64,000 nucleotides of DNA, taken from Yamagishiella unicocca. Lineage: Eukaryota; Chlorophyta; Chlorophyceae; Chlamydomonadales; Volvocaceae. A program made the translations under genes and the position numbers. Positions 23,710 to 33,800 of the stretch are shown piece by piece (positions within the stretch are counted from its first letter, which is position 1; each line of letters begins with the position of its first letter). The stretch is from contig BDSL01000089.1 in the NCBI GenBank assembly GCA_003116995.1, forward strand, positions 310,001 through 374,000, read 5' to 3'. The notes under the pieces were generated by a model, which saw only the letters and a program-made list of their open reading frames with translations, did no database searches and was not told the DNA's origin.

Positions 23710-23857
23710 GCGTCTCGCCGTAGCCGATATAGCTTAGCCGCCAAAGGTCATATTACGACCTTCGGCTTTCGTATCCCCAACCCAGTTCTCCAGCATGCAT
23801 CTCAAAACTTCTGTTTTAAACGTTTTTTTCGGACATCCACGGGTTTCCCTCGAACCC
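23710..23857 (-). repeat. Dispersed repeat family, copy B (inverted relative to copy A)
   Basis: It matches the reverse complement of 4814-4950 along its whole length with only a few substitutions and small indels in the A/T run. It sits between the convergent ERV1 and OPR genes and ends with the CCACGGGTTTCCCTCGAA terminus. The rest of 23201-24068 shows no gene. Confidence 0.85.
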
Positions 23858-24068
23858 CTCCCCTACCACTACATACTCGCTCCCCTACCGTAAGTGCGCC
23901 CGATATGCCTCATTTCCAAAGTGGCAAGGAGCTGAAGAAGACATACGCTAGAGCAAATCTGGACATGAAAGACATGAAAACGTACATCTTTAGTCATAAC
24001 GCGCTGCTGCCTGCACATCCGCCAATCAGCGGCCCTCCTGCATCAAAGCCCCCAACCCAAGCCGTCGC

Positions 24069-27000
24069 TCAAGCAGACCGTGTCGCCCCAGGGGGCGCCT
24101 CCTCCGCCGCCAGCCGCAGCCCCCGCAGCTGCTCGTACACCCGCTCCATGACCCGCGGGTCGGCGCGTTTCGCAGCGGCCCTCAGGGCTGCCCTGCCCGC
24201 TGCAGTGCCGGGGTCGGCGAGCAGGTGCGCCTCCTCCGCCTCCTCCGCCTCACAGGCGGGGTCCGCCCGGGAGGCCCCCGACGGAGGGGTCAGGTCGGAC
24301 TGCCCGGGGGCCCCCGTGAGGGTGCTGCCGCTGGGGGTGCCGCACCTCCTGTTGCGCCGCAGCACCCACAGCGCCACCATTACGCTGACGTCGCTGCACA
24401 CGGAGGCGCACCCCCGCTGACCCAGCGCAGCCACCATCCGCGCAGCCGGCAGGCGACCCACCAGCACCCGAGCGACCCGCGGGTCCATGTCCGCGCCCAT
24501 GGCCGCCAGCTGGTCCAGACACGCCGCCAGCCGGTCCAGCGGCACCGCCGCCGCCAGCCGCACCACCGCGAGGGCCAGCGACCGCAGCAGCGGCGGCTCG
24601 GGCGACAGGTACGACGTCGCCAGGCCCTGGACGAGCTGCCGTACATCGCGCGCGGTGAGGCTCCGCCTCGTCGCCGGCGCGGTGAGCAGCTGCTGCACCC
24701 CCCCCAGCACCGCCGCTCGCGCTGCCGCCAGCTGCGGGCGCCCGAGCAGCTCCGCCCACGGCGCCAGTGCTGCTGCGGCCGCTTCCACTGCCCCCGGGTC
24801 CCCAGCCGCCCCTCGCCCCCTGCTGCTCCTGCTGCTGCGAGTCCCCTCGTCCCCTCTGTGTGCTGCCCGCTGTCCGGGTCTGGACACTACTGCCGCCGCC
24901 GCCGCCGCGTGGATTGCCGCCGCCTGCCGCCGCCGCACCCCCATCACGTGCACCAGCCGGCCCAGGCCGCAGAGCGCCAGTGGCAGGTCCCCCGGCCGCA
25001 CTAGCTCCCCCGGCCGGGAGGGGGAAGAGGGGGAGGAGGGGGAGGGGGGCGTGCACAGCTCCCCTGCCCGCCTCAGCGCCCCCGCCAGCAGCGGCAGCGG
25101 CGCCGCCAGCCCCATGCCCCCCAGCGCAAACAGCGTCATGGCCAGGTCGCGGCTGTTGGCGTACGGCAGCACCGCCCGCACAGCGGCCCCCACCGCCCCC
25201 GCCAGGCCCCTGCTGTGCGGCTCGCCCTCCGCCAGAGAGACGCCCAGGCCCGCGGCGGCGTGCAGCGCCAGAGCCACCTGGCGGGCGGCAGCAGCGGCAG
25301 CAGCTGTTCCGTCGGCAGCAGCAGCGGCAGTAGCTCCGTCGGCAGCTCCGGCCGCTACTGCCCCACCACCTGGCGCGGCATCATCACCGCCACCGGCGCT
25401 GCGGCAGCTGGCTGAGAGGGCGTCAGAGTGCGGCTGCTGGCGGTCTTGGCGTGCCCCGGCGGGGGTGTTGGGGTGTCTGACCGGGGGGATGATGTCCGCC
25501 ACCAGCGGCCGCAGAGAGCGCTCCAGCAGGGCGGCGGCGGTGCTGCGCTGGGAGGCGGCCCCGGAGGCGCTGAGGGCGCGGAGGAGCGTCACCAGTGTGG
25601 CCGGGGGGGTGGGGGCGTTGGCGCGGAGGGCCAGGCGGGGGGGGAGGCCGGGCGGGGGGGCCGGGGCCTCCTCCCTGCTGCTGCGGCGGAGGTTGCTGAC
25701 CAGCTGGTCCATCAGCGGCTGCGGAGGGCGAGGGAGGGAGGGGACAGGAAGGGAGGGGAGGGCGGGTGAGCGTGGCCCATGGCCTGGTGTCGAGAGGGGC
25801 CTGGTTTAGAGAGGGGCGTGGAAGGGTGCAGTCCTGCTCCGAAACCAACCCACCCACGCACCTACCTCCCCAGCACATCATGGATTCCCCTGCAGCCCGC
25901 ACCCCCCAGCCCGGGAGCCCCCCCTCCCACATACACATACACAGACCCCCCCCGCACACACGCCGCACCTTCGGCAGCCGTAGCCCCAGCCTGGCCAGCG
26001 CCCCCAGCACCATGGCCGCCTCCCCGCTGCGCAGGTCCCCCGCCGCCATCAGCGCCAGGCTGCGAGTGAGCAGCTCCTGGACCGCATCCGCGGCAGGCGC
26101 CCAGCGCAGCCGCCCCAGCGACCACCACACGTTGGCCACCTCCTGCGGGGGGGGCGAGGAAGACCCGTGTATGTGTGTAGGTGGGGCGGGCAGGGGCAGG
26201 TTGCGGGTGGGACGAGCCACGCGGTGACGTGGGCCGATGACGATGGACACGGGCCGAAGCAGCCTGCTGTTCCATTGTGCTCTAAGCGGGGGCAGCGGAG
26301 AAAACACACTTGGGCCCATATTTCGGCTCCCGCCCTCCCTCCCTGCCCATACCCCCCCTGCGGCCCCGCCTCCATCTCCCCCCACTGCGGCCTCCATCTC
26401 CCCCCACTGCTCCCCTCACTGCTCCCTCCACCGTTGCCCCCACTGCTACCCCCACCTGCGGCCCCGCGTCGTCGTCCTCCAGGCACTCCATGAACCGCCC
26501 CGAGGCCGCCAGCATCCAGCCGGGGGAGGGCCGGCAGCCCAGCCGCGCCACCGCCCACAGCGAGTTGGCCACACACTGCCCCGAGGCGGCGGGCAGCTGG
26601 CGGGCCAGGCAGTCCAGGGTGCGGTCCACCAGCGCGGAAGGCAGCTGACCCGCCCCCGGGGCCGCGGCAGCTGCTGCTGCTGCCCCCGCGGCCGCCTCCC
26701 CCCCCAGCCCCAGGCCCATGTGCGCACTCGCCACCAGGCAGGCCGACAGCTGCTGCGGCTCCATGCCCTCGGAGCACCGCCGCCAAGCAGCCAGCAGGGG
26801 ATCCAGCACCTGCACCCGCACCCGCACCGGCTGCGGCACCGGCTGGCTCCCCCCTGGCGGCCACCCCAGAGCACCGCCAGCACCGCCAGCGGCACCGCCA
26901 CTGTACGGCACCTCCTGCCCCACAGCGCCGTCCTGCAGCCCCTGCGACTGGTGCTGCTGGTGCTGCTGGTGCTGCTGGTGCCCCCCCTGGTTCTGGTCAT

Positions 27001-30000
27001 ACTGGTGATGCTGACTCAGCCGCGGGTCGGCCGCAGCTGATGCTACTGGTGGTGGTGGTGGCGGTGTATACCTCAGCACCCCCAGCGCCCACATCACATT
27101 GGCCACGTCCTGGCCGTTCATCCGCGGGGCCGCCGCCGCCGCCGCCCCCGCCAGCCCGTCCACCCAGGCAGCGGGCGGCCGCAGCCCCAGACGGCACACC
27201 GCCCAGGCGACCAGCGCGATCGACTGCGGCGGCAGCAGCGCAGGAGACGGCCGGGGAGTGGTGGCCTCCTCCTCCTCCGCCTCCTCCTCCTCCGGGTTCT
27301 GCGGCGCTGCCCACATCTGTTGGCAGCAATGCAGGAAGGCCTCCCCCCACTCGGGTGGCGCGGGGTGCTCCAGGTGCGCCAGTGCTGCTGCCGTGTTAGC
27401 TAGCGCCTGCGGGCTGAAGGCGGCCAGCTGCGGCAGGCAGGCGGCGCAGGCGGCGTCCAGCCAGTCGGGGGAGGGCTGGTAGCGCAGGCGGGCCAGAGCC
27501 CACAGGGTGTTGGAGATGGCCTTCGGGTCGGGAGGGAGGGAGGGAGGGCGGGGAGGGAGGGAGGGAGGGAAAGGGTCGGGAGGGGGGGCGGCAGCCGGGG
27601 CCACTTGTCAGGGGCGGGGTGTCGACGGAGGTACACCGCGAAGGTCGATGTCCCTCCCCCGCCCGCCCGCCCGCCCCACGCCCGCGCGGGGCTCCTCGAC
27701 CTGCCCACCGCTTCGGCATGCGAACTCGACGCACGCGTCACAGCGCGCATCCCCCTTACTAACTCCCCTTCCCCTTCGTCTCATATTCTCCCTCCTTCCC
27801 CTCCCCCTCCCCCCTCCGTACCGGTTCTTTTATTGTAATCCCCCCTCCGCACCTGCGGGCTGAACGCCCCCAGCCGGGGCTGCGCCGCCTCCACCAGCCC
27901 CCGCAGCACCCCACCCGGAAGCTGCCTGCAGTCCATGGTGGCCACCGCCCACAGCGTGAGGCTGGTGTCCTGCGGCGAGAACGACTCCAGCAGCGGGCAG
28001 CAGCAGCGGAGCATCTCTACAGTCCACCCCTGCCAGTCTGCACGTCGGAGCTGCAGCGCACCACCACCACCACCACCACCACCCGGCCTGGCCCCCAGCG
28101 GCTGCGGCGCCCCCGGCTGCGGCAGCTGCGGTTGCATTCGCTGGTCCAGCGGCAGCTTGGCCACCGCCCACAGCGCCGTAGACAAGCTGCGCGGGGGGAG
28201 CTCCCTGGAGCGAGCCAGCCGGAGGGCGCTGCCCGCCAGCTCCCACACGTACAGCAGGTGGGCTGACTCATCGGCCGCGGCGGCGGCGGCGGCGGTGTGG
28301 GAGCCGCTGGCGGCGAGTTGTCGCCCGCTGGTGTTACTGCCGTCACTCCTTGCTGTGTTTTTGTTTTTGTTGCGGGTGCTCTGGTTGAGCAGCTTGGCCG
28401 CTGCGGACATGAGTGCGGGGATGTGCTCCGGCAGCAGGGTGCCGCTGTGGGAGTGCTGCAGCCGCTGCAGCTCCCGCCAGGACGAGCAGCGGGAGATGAG
28501 GCCGTACAGCGACAAGCCGCCGCCACCGCCAGCACCCGCGGAGGCACTGCTGCTGCTGCAGCTGCCGGGTGCTCGACGGCTACTGCCGCTGCGCCGCGCC
28601 AGCTCGCCAGCGGCGCAACCTCCGGCCCAGCTCCCGGAGACAGCGCCGCCAGCGGTCCCGTCCTGGACGCTGCTACTGCCGCTGCTGCTGCTGCTGCCGC
28701 TGCTGTTGCCAGCGCGGCCGGTCACCCCCAGCACCGGATCGGCGCCAGGACCCACTGCTACCTCCGCCGCCACTTCCTCGCCATCCGGCTGCCGCTGCTG
28801 CCGCCGTTCCAACTGAAACGATGAGGTAGACCCGAAACCACCACCACCACCACCAGCTGCTGCTGCTGCTGTGGCCTTCTCCTCGTCCCTCGCCCCCACT
28901 CCGTCCCGCCCCCGCTCCATCCCCCCCTCCCGGCCCCGCTCCATCCCCCCCTCCCGGCCCCGCTCCTCCGGCCAGGCCGTCCGTGTTCTCCGCCGGCCGG
29001 CGCTAGATGCGGCCAGGGGCGCCAGCAGCCACGGAGTCAGCCCCTGCGCGCTGCTGACTCGGGCGGCCAGGTCCGCAGCATACAGCGAGCTGGACCTGGA
29101 GGGACCCACCATCGCCAGCTGGACCTGGGCCGGGGGGGCCGGCAGGCTGGCCCGCAACACCCGGCGGCGGGAGCCCGGGCGCTCCCAGCCGCCGCCACCA
29201 CGACTGCCGCTGCTGCTGCCGCTGCTGCTGGTGCTGCTGCTGCTGGCGGCCTGGCGGCCGCTGCTGCCCCAGGTGTCCTGGTTGGCGGCCTGGGGGGGGC
29301 GTATGGCGGTGGGGGTGGTAGCCGCCGCGGTTAGGTGTCGAGAAGTGGACGGAGGCCAGCGAGTGTGTGATGAACCCTCTCCCCCCTTCCTCCCTCCCTT
29401 CCTCCCTCCCTCCCGCCGTCCCTCCCTCCCTCCCTCCTTATCTCCACCACATAGACAGCGTTACGAACGGCTGGAGGGTACTCCCCCGGGGCGTTGAACG
29501 ACGTCTGTAGGCCCCCGGCCTCTCTCACACACACACATAACACCATCACCGCACCAACGAACAGCGCCCCCACCGCCCGGGACGAGCTGCCGCCTGCCCC
29601 CGGCCGTTGGGCGGCACCCGCCTGCTCTATGCTGCGGCACCCACCTGTTTGGGGCGCAATGGGGGGCGCAGCAGCTGCGTGCAGGGGGGCGGAGACCGGG
29701 AGGAGGGCGGCTGCGGCTCGGGAGAGGCCTCAGACGTCGGCTGTGTGGCTGCTGTCAGCGAGGAGGAGGAGGAGGACGAGGTGGAGGAGGAGGGCGCCGG
29801 GCTGGCTCGCTGCCTGCCACCGATACCAAATCCACTGCTAGGCAGCACCCAGCCGGCCCTGCTGGCCGCCCACAGCCCACCCGCTGCACGCCGGCTACCC
29901 GCGCTAGCGGGTGGCGTTCCGGCGAGGCCGCAAGGCTGAGTCGGGCCACTGCCCGGACCAGCGTTGCCAATAGTATCGATGTGGCTCGCAACGCAGACGC

Positions 30001-30220
30001 CGTGTCTCGCCTGGGACAAACAGGCGCGAGGGTCAAACCAGCGCAACATAACAATCAGTGTCATACGAAGAGATGCACTTATCCTTGTCGCGGCCAGAAG
30101 CTTGACCCAAATAACTGCCGAAAGGGGCATCCCGGCCGCTTGGCCAGCCGCCCCAATGATGTGGGCCGCTTCAGCATACCCGTACCATTCCAATCCACAT
30201 ACCTTTCGGCTGATTCCCAT
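24069..30220 (-). CDS. OPR (octotricopeptide repeat) protein, probably organellar RNA-binding
   Basis: Spliced model, minus strand: 30220-29645, 29289-27853, 27520-26456, 26142-25969, 25718-24069. It gives about 1633 aa and all introns are phase 0. Degenerate 38-residue helical repeats carry the OPR signature: ISNTLWALARL with YQPSPDWLDAA, LANTAAALAHL with APPEWGEAF, VAWAVCRLGLRPPAAWVDGL, DVANVMWALGVLRYTP, CVANSLWAVARLGCRPSPGW and VANVWWSLGRLRW. OPR proteins of green algae bind chloroplast or mitochondrial transcripts and control their stability or translation. The first exon is rich in Ala, Arg and Ser with few acids, which suits a transit peptide. The exact start is uncertain: ATG 30220 is the first in-frame ATG after a stop. 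No RAP domain is evident at the C-terminus. The target RNA cannot be inferred. Confidence 0.8.
26154..26172 (+). repeat. Intron motif copy in an OPR intron
   Basis: GCGAGGAAGACCCGTG lies just upstream (in transcript sense) of the acceptor at 26143, antisense to the OPR gene. Confidence 0.5.
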
Positions 30221-30803
30221 AAACGTCTGTGCAGCCGCCCGTCGCGAGCGCTGCCCGACCACCAGCCTGCTTGGGTAGGTCAAGCGTCAGCTTCGCGGAT
30301 GGATTGAAAGGACAGGGATCGTGGGTTCGTATACCGCGTCTTACCATTGCTCAGGTGCGCTGCTAGGCCCCGCAGGCGACGGAACTGGCAGCCAGCCTCC
30401 GCCGGCCACGCAAACGCGCTCCAGTCTGAGCGACGTTAACGCAACGCGATAATATCTAAGTTCCGGGGCATACAGCGACAATTGAGGCAGGCTAAAGGAG
30501 AGACAAGCAAATTGGAAAACACACGATTGTCCAACAGCGGGATGTCTACTACAACTGGTTACCCACGATGCATGAATGTAATTTTAAGGGAATATATAAG
30601 CCACAGTGATTAGCAAAGGTGGTGAATTGACGTCAGACATGTCGATCGGCCGCCTTTTCCACCCATCGACAAACCAAGCGTACATATCAAGAGACAAGCA
30701 CATTGCAATTGAGAAAACATATAGCTCGGCCTATCCAATATGTGTAATTATAGGTTGTAACACAACATCGTGCTGAGCCGTGCTGCAGGCTTGCCTTACG
30801 AGC
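30221..30803. promoter_or_regulatory. Divergent intergenic region between the OPR and SCAI genes
   Basis: The proposed start codons of the minus-strand OPR and plus-strand SCAI genes are about 583 bp apart. The stretch is much more AT-rich than its surroundings and holds a TATA-like AATATATAAG at 30591-30600. Promoter use by both genes is inferred from layout. Confidence 0.5.
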
Positions 30804-33800
30804 ATGGACAAACAATCGCAGATCACCAAGCAGCAATTTCAGCTGCTGTTAGAGAAGGCCAACAAGCGCTTTGGCAAACTGCGGGAGTTGCAGACGCGTG
30901 GCGACCATTCATGGAGCGCCGCTCAGTCATTATTCCACAAGACTTTTGACTCGTTTTCAAGCCTATGGCAGTTCCAGCTGAGCAACAGGTTGGCGTGGCT
31001 AGGGTATTCCGTCTAGGGGTGCGCGCCAGAAAGGGTTTGGCGAGGCCGGCATGGACGAGCGGGACGAGGAGCGAAAGCGCGCAATGTGACGGAGCGAGGC
31101 TGAGGTCAGAGGCCAGCACTGTCAACCTAGGTGAATCTAAACACGTGCACCGCAAATGCGGGATGGTGACGGCGTCGATGCGCACCGCACGTGACTCAGG
31201 GCGGGACCTAGGCCCGGGAACGAGCGCTTGGTGCCACGATCCACACCCCGCTGTATCGCCCTCGCCCCCTGCCTGCCTCCATAACCTGCCCCCGTTGCCT
31301 GCCTGCCTGCCTTGCCCATAACCATTAATCCCGCCTGCATCTCCCCGGCTCCGGTGCACCACCCTCCCTGCCCCGCCCCTCCCTACCGCCCCCCGCCTGC
31401 TCGGCCCCGCCCACGCGCCCCCAGGCCCGCGCTGCTGGAGACGGGCCTCCAGCGCTCCGACCTGGGCGGCATCGCCAACAAGATCGGGCAGCTGTACTAC
31501 AACTACTACCTGCGCTCGGGGGACCCCAGCGCGCTGCTGGAGAGCTACACCTTCTATGACGCCATCCACACCCGCCAGTACTTCGCCTCAGCCCCTGGCG
31601 GCCACGAGGACCCCCCCGCAGCAGCCGCAGCCGCAGCCCGGGAGATGAGGTGCTACGCCCGCTTCGTGGTGGTGTGCCTCTTCCTAAACCGCAAGGAGGT
31701 GCGAGGAGGGGGGGAGGGGGGCGGGTTGGAAGGGGGCCCCGAGTGCGGCCAGGTAGGAAGGGAGGGAGCGAGGGAGGCAGGGAAGCAGGGAGGGGGGGAA
31801 TCAGGGAGGCAGGCCTTTCCTAGTCCACGTCGTACTTCAGCTTATATGCCTAACATTAAATCACAGTGTACGTAAAACTCAAGTCGTGGTGTGCTGCTGT
31901 CTGGAGCCGTGTTGTCACCATGTGGGGTGGGGGGTCCTCCGCACCGCAGCAGGTCGTGATGGCGCTCCACCCCCCTTGCCTCTCCCCCCCTGCCGCACCT
32001 CACCCCACCCCACCGCACAGGAAGCCATGCAGCTGCTGCAGGAGCTGCAGGTGAGCGGGAGCAGCCGGGGTTCTGCCGCCTGCCGATTCCTCAGGGCGGG
32101 GTTGCGGATCCCAGGGGTTGCGGATCCCAGGGGTTGCGGATCCCAGGGGTTGCGGATCCCAGGGGTTGCGGATCCCAGGGGTTGCGGATCCCAGGGGTTG
32201 CGGATCCCAGGGGTTGCGGATCCCAGGGGTTGCGGATCCCGGGGGCGGGGACCTCTGCAGCTCTGGGGCCGGGTGGGGCGAGCCTGCTTGGCCTCCTCCC
32301 TTGCCGCCCACATTGGCTGGGACCCTCCCTGCTGCGCCTTGTCACCGGCACCCCAACGCGCCGCAGCATCGGCCATTGTGCCGACCCCTAGCCCTTACTG
32401 CCTCCCTGCCGTCGTCCCCCCCCCTCCCCCTCAGGCCTCCGTGAGCTCCTACATGCTCCAGTTTGCCTCACCAGATGCGCAGGAGTGGCAGGTGCGGGCG
32501 GGGGAGGTCCAGGGAGTGGCAGGTGGGGGCGGGGGAGGTCCAGGGAGTGGCAGGTGGGGGCGGGGGAGGTCCAGGGAGTGGCAGGTGGGGGCGGGGGAGG
32601 TCCAGGGAGTGGCAGGTGGGGGCGGGGGAGGTCCAGGGAGGGCCAGGTGGGGGCCGGGAGGCCCAGGGAGGGCCAGGTGGGGGTTGGGAGGGGCCGAAAT
32701 GGTCAGGGAAGGGCCGGGAGGGCGAGGAGGGCGAGGGCGAGACTGGCAGGTCACAGCATCACACCACAGCTTCCCCCAGCTCCTCGCATCCCCGAGGTGC
32801 TGTACCAAAAAAGAACCTTGCCTCCTGGAATGCCGGTATCTCTTGCCCTCACCGCTCCGGGCCCTCCCCCCGTCCTTACCCTCCCCGCCGGCCCCCTCCC
32901 CGCCCTCCTGCCCCCCCAGCTGGTGGTGAACGAGGTGTCTGCGCTGATGGCTGCGGACCAGGTGGCCATGCCGCTGCCCCGCAGTCCGGGCAGCAGCGAG
33001 GTGCCCTTCAAGCCGCCGCTGAGGTGCAGGTGCGGGGGCGGGAGGGGGGCCGGGGAGGGGCCGTCATAGGGAGGCCCACCAAGGGGGGGGCCCCAGCCAG
33101 CGGCCGGTCGTAGGAGGAGTGTTGGGCATTGCGTCACCGCCCCCCTAACCCCCTGCTGCCCCTCGCCTGCCCCCCCCTGCTGCCCCTCGCCTGCCCCCCC
33201 TGCTGCCGCTCAGGCCAACGGAACCCGCCACCGCCTGCGCCCCCCACCGCCCCCGGATGCGGGAAGCGCTCCTCGTGTCGTACAGGCCCCGGCAGGTACG
33301 AGCCTCCGGCAACCCACATCCGGGGCAGCCGGGGAAGTGAGAGCGGTGGAACCCAACCCACCCCCCACCGCCCCACCCCCCGCCCCTCCCCGCAGATCAA
33401 GGTGGCGGAGCTGCCCCTGGAGCTGTACCGCATGGCGCAGGCGCTTGAGTGGCAGGACCCCCGGCTGGGCGAGGGGGAGGCGGGAGCCGTGGAGACCAGC
33501 AGCGCCAGCAGCGCCAGCTCGGTGAGGCGCTGGGTGCCGGGTAGCGGTGGCGTGTGTGCGGCAGCTGGGGAGTGGGGTGTCCCTAGGTGGGGCTGGCGTG
33601 CTGCCTCCAAAATCAGGGCCAAGGCAGGCGGGGGTAGGGAAAGGGTGCAGTCGGCAGGTGGGGCAATCTCGGTCTTTGCTTGCTGTGCGCTGGTCCTGAC
33701 TTGCCTGCCCCCTGCCCTGCCCCCTGCCCTGCAATCCACTCCACTCCATATCACTCCGTCTGCCTCTGTGCACCCAAGGTTCCAGCTGTAGCAGCTGGGA

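Noticed and set aside
24487..25809. 440-codon plus-strand frame opposite the OPR gene
   Set aside because: It is Ser/Ala/Arg-rich with no motif. The minus strand has the OPR signatures and consistent introns.
32091..32376. GIRNPWDPQPLGSAT repeat peptide on the minus strand
   Set aside because: It is a translation of the 16-bp minisatellite within a SCAI intron.
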